From: Acidimicrobiia bacterium
GTDB lineage: Bacteria > Actinomycetota > Acidimicrobiia > Spongiisociales > ZC4RG35
Direction of reading: 5' to 3'
DNA length: 64,000 nucleotides
Assembly (NCBI GenBank): GCA_028284765.1
Contig: JANQRA010000007.1
Span: forward strand, 1-64,000
In this document: piece after piece, positions 1 to 6,908 of the stretch
Numbering within the stretch: position 1 is the first letter of the stretch
Layout of the letters: each line of letters begins with the position of its first letter
Position numbers and translations under genes: made by a program
Notes under the pieces: model-generated
Databases searched by the model: none
What the model saw: the letters and a program-made list of their open reading frames with translations, nothing else
What the model was told of the DNA's origin: nothing

Positions 1-111
1 CGCCTCGGCCAGGGTCACGCGCTGTTCGCCTGTGAAGTGGGCACCGGGGCTTGATGTTGCGCGCAAAGACGAATTGGCGGCTTCCAAGATGTCCGTGCGG
101 ATATCGACCAT
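1..111 (-). CDS. Partial CDS, possible alkylhydroperoxidase-like protein (N-terminus)
   Basis: The reading frame starts at an ATG (complement 109-111) and stays open for 37 codons to the left edge, so only the N-terminus is visible. It begins MVDIRTDILEAAN and contains PGAHFTGEQRVTLAEA. This resembles the start of carboxymuconolactone decarboxylase/peroxidase-related proteins, but 37 residues are too few for a firm call. It is divergent from arsC, with a small inverted repeat between the two starts. Confidence 0.45.
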   Translation of the reverse strand, partial: MVDIRTDILEAANSSLRATSSPGAHFTGEQRVTLAEA

Positions 112-125
112 TTACCGGACGGTAA
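112..125. promoter_or_regulatory. Inverted repeat in the divergent promoter region upstream of arsC
   Basis: TTACC-GGAC-GGTAA is a perfect 5-bp-arm inverted repeat. It lies directly upstream of the minus-strand start codon and 25 bp before arsC. Its place between two divergent genes suggests an operator, but the arms are short and no regulator gene is adjacent. Confidence 0.3.
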
Positions 126-149
126 CGATCAGACGCTACCTTCGCGGCC

Positions 150-554
150 ATGGCGAACCTCCTCTTCCTTTGCGTCCACAACGCTGGTCGTTCGCAGATG
201 GCCGCAGGGTTTGCCCGTCATCTCTCGGACGAGAACGTGACCGTCTACTCGGGGGGCTCCGATCCGGCCGACGCCGTCAACCCAGCTGCGGTCGACGTCA
301 TGAACGAGGTCGGGATCGATATCGAATCGTCAACACCTATTCGGTGGACCGACGCCGACATCGAGATGGCGGACGTGATTGTCACCATGGGATGCGGTGA
401 TGATTGTCCCTTTGTTCCAGGCAGGAGGTACCTGGACTGGCCACTTGATGATCCCGCTGGCCGGCCAATCGAAGAGGTGCGCGTGATCAGGGACGACATC
501 CGACAGAGGGTGGAAGATCTCTTCATAGAGATGGGCTGGTCGACATCGTCGTGA
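150..554 (+). CDS. arsC: Arsenate reductase, low-molecular-weight phosphatase fold
   Basis: This 134-residue protein has the LMW-phosphatase P-loop near its N-terminus: Cys8-x5-Arg14-Ser (LCVHNAGRSQMA). Downstream it has a Cys pair in MGCGDDCP and the DWPLDDP segment that carries the general-acid Asp. The fold and the double-Cys region match arsenate reductases that reduce As(V) to As(III) in the cytosol. In actinobacteria these are often mycothiol-linked; which thiol is used cannot be read here. No arsenite exporter or ArsR lies next to it. A short spacer separates it from the copper/oxidase operon. Confidence 0.85.
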   Translation: MANLLFLCVHNAGRSQMAAGFARHLSDENVTVYSGGSDPADAVNPAAVDVMNEVGIDIESSTPIRWTDADIEMADVIVTMGCGDDCPFVPGRRYLDWPLDDPAGRPIEEVRVIRDDIRQRVEDLFIEMGWSTSS

Positions 555-603
555 ACCAGACGGTGATTTGTAGGTAGCTCCCAGGTCAGGCGACCATTGG
601 CGG

Positions 604-1188
604 GTGAGACGAGCCGCCCTGCTTCTTGCCCTTGTAGTGCTGCTGGCCGCGTGTGGCGGAGCCTTGGCGACTGACGAGCTACAGGGTGTTGTTGTCGACC
701 CGCCTCAGCCGAAACCCAGCTTCACATTGACGGACACCTCGGGTGACCCATATGACTTTGCTTTGGCAACCGAGGGCAAGGCCGCCCTGTTGTACTTCGG
801 CTATCTCAACTGTCCCGACATATGCCCCGTCCATCTCGCTCAGATCGCTGAGGTCTTTGACCAAGTACCCGATGTGGCTCGCAACACCGAGGTCGTCTTT
901 GTCTCAGTGGACCCTCAACGGGATACTCCAGACGCCATTCGTGAGTATCTCGACAAATTCGACTCGAGCTTCGTAGGACTGACAGGGACCCTCGAGGAGT
1001 TGAAAGCTGCACAGGAAGCGGCCGGAGTGCCACTTGCCCAGTACGTCGGTGACGGCGAGGACTACACGGTGGATCACGCCGGATGGGTGATCGCGTTTGC
1101 ACCCGACGGCTTGAATCATGCCATCTACCCGTTTGGCGTCAGGCAGAGCGCCTGGCTCAATGATCTTCAGATCATCGCAACCCAATAG
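604..1188 (+). CDS. SCO1/SenC/PrrC copper chaperone lipoprotein
   Basis: This is a 194-residue thioredoxin-fold protein with a GTG start. It has an N-terminal lipoprotein signal with lipobox LLAAC (Cys17). The SCO copper site is complete: Cys70-PDI-Cys74 and the distant His158 (TVDHAG). SCO proteins deliver copper to the CuA site of cytochrome c oxidase outside the membrane. The next genes encode a second copper chaperone, a cytochrome c and a CtaG-like assembly protein, which supports that role. Confidence 0.92.
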   Translation: MRRAALLLALVVLLAACGGALATDELQGVVVDPPQPKPSFTLTDTSGDPYDFALATEGKAALLYFGYLNCPDICPVHLAQIAEVFDQVPDVARNTEVVFVSVDPQRDTPDAIREYLDKFDSSFVGLTGTLEELKAAQEAAGVPLAQYVGDGEDYTVDHAGWVIAFAPDGLNHAIYPFGVRQSAWLNDLQIIATQ

Positions 1189-1198
1189 GAGACGACAC

Positions 1199-1633
1199 AT
1201 GAAAAAGCCAACTCTGATCCTTCTCGTTGCCTTGGTGGCCGCGTCCTGTGGCAACGGGTCAGCCGGTGTGGAGTTGAGCGATGCTCGAGTCTCGGAGCCT
1301 GCCGGTCCCAATGCCGCTATGTACTTCAAAGCCACTTCTGACGAAGGAGATCGACTGCTCTCAGCCAGCACAGAAGAGGCAGCGGCGGTGGAACTGCATG
1401 AGACTCAGATGACAGATGGAGTGATGTCGATGACTTCAGTCGATTCACTAGAGGTCCCAGCGGGTGGAGAGTTGGTCCTGGAGCCTGGCGGATTTCACCT
1501 GATGCTGATCGACGCCGAGCCCTTCGCCGAGGGATCCGAGATCGAGGTGACCCTGGTATGGGAGAACGCTGGAGAGCAGACCTATTCGGTCGAGGTCGTA
1601 GCCCCGGGCGACACCATGGAGCATGACCACTAG
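1199..1633 (+). CDS. PCuAC-type periplasmic copper chaperone lipoprotein
   Basis: The 144-residue protein starts at ATG 1199 behind an AGGAGA ribosome site; the longer upstream frame overlaps the SCO gene and is not needed. It has a lipoprotein signal (VAASC, Cys17). The PCuAC copper-binding signature is exact: His67-x10-Met78-x21-His100-x-Met102. PCuAC proteins pass Cu(I) to SCO or directly to cytochrome oxidase. Its 3' end overlaps the next gene by 11 bp. Confidence 0.92.
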   Translation: MKKPTLILLVALVAASCGNGSAGVELSDARVSEPAGPNAAMYFKATSDEGDRLLSASTEEAAAVELHETQMTDGVMSMTSVDSLEVPAGGELVLEPGGFHLMLIDAEPFAEGSEIEVTLVWENAGEQTYSVEVVAPGDTMEHDH

Positions 1634-1964
1634 AGCCCTGCTGATCGCATGCCTCCTTGCGATTGTGGCGTGCTCTGACACGCCCGAAAGCGAAGGGGCT
1701 GCCTTGGCGGTTGACGTCGGATGCGTTGCGTGTCACATGGAAACCGACACCGATATTGCGCCTACCTTGAACGGGATCTTCGGAAAGACGGTCGCACTCG
1801 AGGACGGCACGACTGCGACAGTGGACGATGCCTACGTGCGTCGGTCGATTGTCGAACCACAGGCTCAGATCGTGGCTGGCTACGAGGGATCGCGAATGCC
1901 TGTCTTCATTCTCACTGAAGAAGAGATCGGCTTGCTCGTCGACTACATCCGGGGTCTCGGATGA
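1623..1964 (+). CDS. Small c-type cytochrome, lipoprotein
   Basis: This 113-residue protein has a lipoprotein signal (AIVAC, Cys17), one haem-binding motif CVACH (Cys34, Cys37, His38) and a likely axial Met92 in SRMPVF. The SIVEPQAQIVAGY segment resembles the cytochrome c domain fused to some oxidase CoxB subunits. It probably carries electrons at the outer membrane face to the terminal oxidase. It starts inside the PCuAC gene and overlaps ctaG by 4 bp. Confidence 0.88.
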   Translation: MTTRALLIACLLAIVACSDTPESEGAALAVDVGCVACHMETDTDIAPTLNGIFGKTVALEDGTTATVDDAYVRRSIVEPQAQIVAGYEGSRMPVFILTEEEIGLLVDYIRGLG

Positions 1965-2761
1965 TTTCCTTCTGGTGTACTGCGCTGACCCGTCCCTGGA
2001 CGTGGGAGTGGATTGCCTATCCAGGGATCTGGCTGGCAACGATCCTTCCGATAGTTGCCTATTTGGTGTCGGTTCGTCGCTACCCCGCCAAGGTTGACTG
2101 GGGGAAGGCAGCCCAGTTCATCGGAGGATGGTTGGTGTTTTGGGCCGCGTCAGACTGGCCGCTCGGCACATTGGGGGCCGGCTACATGGCCTCAGCTCAC
2201 ATGGCTCAGTTTCTCTTGTACACCTTGCTGGCGGCGCCACTCATCCTTCTCGGGACGCCCGAGTGGATGGCGAACAGAATCACCAAGCGTCTTCGGATTC
2301 GGAACGCCGTTGTCTGGCTCGGCAACTCTTTGGTTGGTTCAGCCCTTCTCTACAACGTGATCCTGTTGGCAACACATGCGCCTGGTTCGGTCCAGGCGCT
2401 TCGGACATCGCAGTTCGGGTCGTTCTTCATGGATGCGGCTTGGATGATCGCCGGATTCATCCTGTGGATGCCGATTGTGGCGCCGATCAAAGAGGCCCGA
2501 ACCCGTTCCGCGGCCGCTCGGATGATCTACTTGTTCGTCGCGGCGAGCATCGTCTCCGTGATCCCCGCGAGCTTCTTGACCTTCACCAACATTCCGATCT
2601 ACGGGATTTATGAGCTTGCCCCGCGCGTTACCTCCTTCACAGCGGTGGAGGATCAGCAGCTTGCTGGCATCATCATGAAGATCGCCACGATTCCAATCAT
2701 CTGGAGCACAATCGCCGTCATATGGTTCCGATGGACGGCACAGGAGGTCAGGACGGCGTGA
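1961..2761 (+). CDS. ctaG: Cytochrome c oxidase assembly protein, CtaG (caa3) family
   Basis: This 266-residue integral membrane protein has about seven hydrophobic segments. The pattern DWPLGTLGAGYMASAHMAQ followed by APLILLGTPEW is typical of caa3-type CtaG proteins, which help insert copper into the oxidase. The start overlaps the cytochrome stop by 4 bp (ATGA) and the stop overlaps the lgt start, so translation is probably coupled. The oxidase subunits themselves are not in this window. Confidence 0.85.
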   Translation: MISFWCTALTRPWTWEWIAYPGIWLATILPIVAYLVSVRRYPAKVDWGKAAQFIGGWLVFWAASDWPLGTLGAGYMASAHMAQFLLYTLLAAPLILLGTPEWMANRITKRLRIRNAVVWLGNSLVGSALLYNVILLATHAPGSVQALRTSQFGSFFMDAAWMIAGFILWMPIVAPIKEARTRSAAARMIYLFVAASIVSVIPASFLTFTNIPIYGIYELAPRVTSFTAVEDQQLAGIIMKIATIPIIWSTIAVIWFRWTAQEVRTA

Positions 2762-3579
2762 TGTATTCGATCCTGGCCTCGATCCCATCCCCGCCGTCGA
2801 GCGATTTCCACATCGGACCCGTCCGTGTGACCTACTACGGGGTTCTCATCATGACCGGGGTCGTGGTTGCCTGGCTTGTTGTCAGGAAACGGTTTGTGGC
2901 CCGTGGTGGTGACGCCGAACTGGCGGAGCGAATTGTCATTCGTATGGTCGGCTTCGGCTTCCTGGGAGCCCGACTCGCCTACGTATCGACTCACCTTTCC
3001 CGTTTCGAAGGCGAGTGGTGGAAGGTGATCGCGATATGGGAAGGGGGTCTTGCCCTATTCGGGGGCCTTACCGCCGGTGCCATCGCCCTCTGGTACTACG
3101 CCCGGAAATGGGATGCCTCACTCCCGGACTTCCTGGACTCGGCGGCGCCTGCAGTCCCGTTTGCCCAGGCGATCGGTCGATGGGGCAACTACTTCAACCA
3201 GGAGTTGTTCGGCACGCCTACAGATTTGCCTTGGGGTCTCGAGATCGAACCGTCCCGGCGACCGCCCGAATACGCAGAGTTCGAGACCTTTCATCCCACC
3301 TTCCTATACGAGTCTCTTTGGAACGTCGGACTGGGTTTCTTCATCATCTGGCTGGGCAAACGCTATCCGGAGATGAGGGGTCGCCTGATCGGTGTCTATT
3401 TCCTCGGCTACGGCTTCATGCGGTTCCTCACGGAGCTGATCAGGACCGACACCGACTTCAGGCTCCTGGGCCTATCCCGGAATGGCTGGGTATCGATCGG
3501 TGTGATGATTCTCGGAGCGGTCATCATCTGGTGGAAACGTGTGAAGGTCGAGGAGAAGACCTACGCCCTGACTTCCTGA
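2761..3579 (+). CDS. lgt: Prolipoprotein diacylglyceryl transferase
   Basis: The ATG at 2761 shares its A with the ctaG stop (TGATG), giving 272 residues. A longer in-frame start would lie inside ctaG. The Lgt signature GRWGNYFNQE is at residues 139-148, in a protein with about seven membrane segments. Lgt attaches diacylglycerol to the lipobox Cys of prolipoproteins at the cytoplasmic membrane. The classical His-Gly-Gly-Leu segment reads WEGGLALFGG here, with Glu in place of His. Many lipoproteins in the window would be substrates. Confidence 0.93.
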   Translation: MYSILASIPSPPSSDFHIGPVRVTYYGVLIMTGVVVAWLVVRKRFVARGGDAELAERIVIRMVGFGFLGARLAYVSTHLSRFEGEWWKVIAIWEGGLALFGGLTAGAIALWYYARKWDASLPDFLDSAAPAVPFAQAIGRWGNYFNQELFGTPTDLPWGLEIEPSRRPPEYAEFETFHPTFLYESLWNVGLGFFIIWLGKRYPEMRGRLIGVYFLGYGFMRFLTELIRTDTDFRLLGLSRNGWVSIGVMILGAVIIWWKRVKVEEKTYALTS

Positions 3580-3636
3580 CGGGAACCGTCTCCTCTCGAC
3601 TGCCCGTCTAAGCGCCAACCCTGGAAGGAGGGTTGG

Positions 3637-4938
3637 ATGAGATCAGTCAAGAAGGTTCTCGCTTTTTGCGTTGCGATGCTGCTGATACTTGGTGCCTGCT
3701 CGGCCCAGGAGTCGTCAGAAGATGGTGCAGTCGCTCTCGCAGGTGATAGCGGTGGCCCCGCGACCACAGTTGCCGATTCCGGCTCCGAAGAGGAGCGTGC
3801 TGAGGAGACGGAGTCAACCGCCGGCGAGGCATCTCTGGGTGATGGCGGGGTCGAACCGGTAGCTCTACCCATCGATTTCGGCCGTGACATCATCTTCACC
3901 GCCGACTTGGTCGTGGCCGTCAGCGACGTTGGGCTGGCAGGGACCGAAGCCACGCGCACCGTCCAGTCACTTGGTGGCTTCCTGTTCGGTCAGCGGACGT
4001 CTGGCGGGCCCGATCCCACGAGCGAATTGACGTTCAAGATCGCACCGGAGCGATTCCAGACGGCTCTCGACGAGCTTGGCTCGATCGGCGAGATCCGAAC
4101 TCAATCGGTCAACGCTTCTGACGTGACCGAGAGAATTGTTGATTTGGAAAGCCGGATTGCCACCTCGACCGCGAGCGTGGAGAGGCTGAGGGTACTGCTC
4201 GGCGAGGCAACCGACATCAAGTCGATCGTCGAGTTGGAGTCAGAACTCGTCGCCAGAGAAACCGAGTTGGAGACACTGCGCGGAAGCCTGCGCACTCTGG
4301 AGGACCAGGTCGCTCTGGCCACGATTGTCCTGTCCCTCACGGAAGCTGAGGCGAACCCGGGCTTGGCTGTCGCAATGACCGCTTACCCGGGCCATGACGA
4401 CGGCGTAGCGTGTCCCGGTTCGTCGAGTCTGGAAGTGGAAACCGGGTCTCCAGCGACAGTTTGCTACGAAGTCGTCAACGTCGGTGACACGTGGCTGGCC
4501 GGTTTCCAGATGCGCGATCCGGTCTTGGACGTGGAGTTGAAGGACCTCATCGTCGTGTTCGGCGACCCAAGCGCTGCTCTCGAGCCCGGCGATTCGATTT
4601 GGCTGGCAGCACAGGTGAGTCCTGAGCGGGACCTGCGGACCAAATCGACCTTCACGGCGCAGGCGGTGAACGAAGATGGGCAACCGCTCTCCGAACGAAG
4701 TGTGTCTCAAACCGAGAGCTTCTTCGTCGATGCCGTCGAGGTCGAAGGGATAGCTTCCTTCAGCGACGGGCTGGCTGCGAGTTGGGAGTTGCTAGTGAGG
4801 CTCGGGCAGGTGCTAGTGCTGGCCCTCGGGGCAGTGCTGCCATTCATCTGGATCCCGATCGGGGTTGCTTGGTTGTTCAGATACCGCCGGGGACCGAGCG
4901 TAGGCGCTCGAATGGAGGCTGACGGAACACGTTTGTAA
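3637..4938 (+). CDS. DUF4349 lipoprotein with C-terminal membrane anchor
   Basis: The start is fixed by a strong GGAAGGAGGG site just upstream. The 433-residue product has a lipoprotein signal (LILGAC) and an acidic Ser/Thr-rich linker to about residue 80. A DUF4349 region follows, including a coiled coil around residues 165-235 rich in Glu/Leu (ELESELVARETELETL). A beta-rich CARDB-like insert follows, then a C-terminal TM near residue 395. Proteins of this type are surface exposed and of unknown role. It is the first gene after lgt. Confidence 0.8.
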   Translation: MRSVKKVLAFCVAMLLILGACSAQESSEDGAVALAGDSGGPATTVADSGSEEERAEETESTAGEASLGDGGVEPVALPIDFGRDIIFTADLVVAVSDVGLAGTEATRTVQSLGGFLFGQRTSGGPDPTSELTFKIAPERFQTALDELGSIGEIRTQSVNASDVTERIVDLESRIATSTASVERLRVLLGEATDIKSIVELESELVARETELETLRGSLRTLEDQVALATIVLSLTEAEANPGLAVAMTAYPGHDDGVACPGSSSLEVETGSPATVCYEVVNVGDTWLAGFQMRDPVLDVELKDLIVVFGDPSAALEPGDSIWLAAQVSPERDLRTKSTFTAQAVNEDGQPLSERSVSQTESFFVDAVEVEGIASFSDGLAASWELLVRLGQVLVLALGAVLPFIWIPIGVAWLFRYRRGPSVGARMEADGTRL

Positions 4939-5020
4939 AGGAACGACGGCCAAGAGGCTTCGAAGACCGCCTCGGCAGTCCGATGGCGAATAGTCCGGTT
5001 TGCATCGTGACACTTGAAAG

Positions 5021-5038
5021 ACACTGATGCGTCAGTGT
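5021..5038 (+). promoter_or_regulatory. Perfect inverted repeat just before the histidine-kinase-like gene
   Basis: ACACTGA-TGCG-TCAGTGT has perfect 7-bp arms and a 4-nt loop, and ends 7 bp before the GTG start at 5046. It could be an operator or an mRNA hairpin that limits ribosome access. No Shine-Dalgarno sequence is visible between the repeat and the start. Confidence 0.4.
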
Positions 5039-5045
5039 TGAGCTA

Positions 5046-6170
5046 GTGGATGCAGGAGCCGCGCGAGCAGGAACTACCGGCGGGTCCCTTAGCTTCTGGG
5101 TGGTGGAGGCGAAGTGGGCCCGTCTCGCACTTGTTGTGGCCTCCGTTGTGTATGTCGGAGCACTGTTGGTGCTCGCCTCACGCGGGGAGCCGGTCGTCCT
5201 CATGCTTATGGCTGTGCCCATCCTTGTGGCCGGAGCTTGGTTCGGCCTGAAAGTCACGGTGTGGGTCATTCTGGCACTACTTGTCACCTCAGCTCTCGTC
5301 CTTGAGGTGTTCGGAAGCGGTGTCGGCGAGACGCTTTCGGACCAGCAGATACTCCCAATTCTCATGTTGGTAGTCGTCGGAGTTGTCTTAGGTCGACTGC
5401 ACGACGTGTCCGTCGCCCTGGCTAAAGAGGTTCAGCGCTCGAGACTCGCCGAGCGCGATCTGCGAGCCGCTGAGGCCCGCCTCGAGGGACATCTAGATGC
5501 CAAGGACGAACTGATCGCCACGGTTGGCAACGAGCTACGCACACCGCTCAACGCCGTCCTCGGCTTTGCTGATCTCTTACGTGTCGGGTCCGATGGAACG
5601 ATCTCCGAAGCAGAGCGGGAAGAGATGGTCCAATTCATAGCGAAAGAGGCGTTCGACCTGACGGGGGTCATCGATGATCTCCTCATCGCGGCGCGTCTCG
5701 AGGCAGATCGGCTCGAGACCAACCGAGTTCCTACGTCGTTACGTTCGCAAGTCGCTCAGGTCCTGGAGGGTTGGGACAACGAGGACCGGCCCGGTATCGA
5801 GGTCGTCGGGGACGATGTCAGAGCAATCGCCGACCCTGCCGGCGTGCGGCAGATCCTCCGGAACCTGATCACCAACGCGGTTCGACATGGCGGATCACAA
5901 ATCACGGTGACGACCGGGTCGGACGCCCAGCTGTGCTTCGTTGAGGTCTCCGACAATGGGGTTGGTCTCCCGATGAGCGAATGGGAGCACATCTTCGAGC
6001 CCTACTACCGAGTTGAGGCAGGCGGCGCACCAACAAATGGCAGTGGCCTTGGGCTGACGGTATCGCGTGGACTGGCAGAAAAGATGGATGGGACCCTCAC
6101 GTACAGATACGACGGCCAAAAGAGCCGTTTTCGGCTGGCGCTTCCACCGTTCGTTACGACTGGCGGCTGA
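5046..6170 (+). CDS. Membrane sensor histidine-kinase-like protein with Asn in place of the H-box His
   Basis: This 374-residue protein has a GTG start, three or four N-terminal TM segments (about residues 25-120), a short coiled coil, then HisKA-like and HATPase_c domains. The ATP-binding boxes look intact: N-box ILRNLITNAVRHGG, G1 DNGVGL and G2 GSGLGLTVSR. The H-box reads VGNELRTPL, so residue 162 is Asn (codon AAC at 5529-5531) where the phospho-accepting His is expected. No response regulator is adjacent. It may be a pseudokinase or may signal without its own His. Confidence 0.85.
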   Translation: MDAGAARAGTTGGSLSFWVVEAKWARLALVVASVVYVGALLVLASRGEPVVLMLMAVPILVAGAWFGLKVTVWVILALLVTSALVLEVFGSGVGETLSDQQILPILMLVVVGVVLGRLHDVSVALAKEVQRSRLAERDLRAAEARLEGHLDAKDELIATVGNELRTPLNAVLGFADLLRVGSDGTISEAEREEMVQFIAKEAFDLTGVIDDLLIAARLEADRLETNRVPTSLRSQVAQVLEGWDNEDRPGIEVVGDDVRAIADPAGVRQILRNLITNAVRHGGSQITVTTGSDAQLCFVEVSDNGVGLPMSEWEHIFEPYYRVEAGGAPTNGSGLGLTVSRGLAEKMDGTLTYRYDGQKSRFRLALPPFVTTGG

Positions 6171-6181
6171 ACTGGCTAGGG

Positions 6182-6898
6182 CTAGAGACTGACCAGCAGA
6201 CGGATCGTGTAGCCCGCCATCACACCCCAGAAGAGGTAGGTGTAGCCACGTTCGCCGATTGCGTAGTTGATACGTCGACCGCCGAACGTGGCTACGAACA
6301 TGAGAGGCACTGCCAGGAGAGCGATCACCAAGCTCTCGCCGGTCAGCAGGTCGGCCTCGGCGAATACTGCCGCTTTGGTGAGGTCGCCCGCCAGAGATGC
6401 CATCGAGGCTGCTCCGACGAAGTAGGCGCGTTCGAGCTCCAGTTGGCGGATGGCCATTCCCTTGAGTGGCCCTGACGTCCCTGAGAAACCTGAGGTGGCA
6501 CCAGATCCCAAGGCGAGGATCGGAGCTCCAACGCGCCGAAGCCTGTTCAGGTCGAGTCGTTCGGCGATGAGAGCGAAGACGAAGCTGATGATGACGGCGA
6601 CGGTCACCAAGTTCTCGGGGGCTTCCACGAGCAACCGGGCGCCGATCCAGGCTCCGACGGCGACCAGGACGATGATCACCAGCGCCTGTCTGATCGGCAG
6701 AGTCTTCCGGTAGGCGAAGACCTTCACCAGGTTGTTCAGGCCCAGCAACAAGGCGGCCAGCGCAACACCTTCTTTGGTTCCCAGAGCGAGGGCCAGCGTT
6801 GGTACGAGGATCAGCGAACCACCGAGTCCGGCTGAGGCCGAAACAGTGAAGGCGGCCGCGACCGCGATCAACGTTGCGACTACGACCCACGGCTCCAA
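6182..6898 (-). CDS. TauE/SafE-family permease (sulfite/sulfonate exporter type)
   Basis: This 238-residue protein has about seven or eight TM helices and the family layout of two repeated halves: GLGGSLILVPTLALALG near the N-terminus and GATSGFSGTSGPLKG near residue 140. TauE/SafE proteins move sulfite, sulfoacetate or other small anions; the substrate cannot be inferred. It ends just beyond the kinase-like gene (convergent) and follows the BNR-repeat gene by 10 bp on the same strand. Confidence 0.85.
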   Translation of the reverse strand: MEPWVVVATLIAVAAAFTVSASAGLGGSLILVPTLALALGTKEGVALAALLLGLNNLVKVFAYRKTLPIRQALVIIVLVAVGAWIGARLLVEAPENLVTVAVIISFVFALIAERLDLNRLRRVGAPILALGSGATSGFSGTSGPLKGMAIRQLELERAYFVGAASMASLAGDLTKAAVFAEADLLTGESLVIALLAVPLMFVATFGGRRINYAIGERGYTYLFWGVMAGYTIRLLVSL

Positions 6899-6908
6899 GG
6901 AGCGTTCC

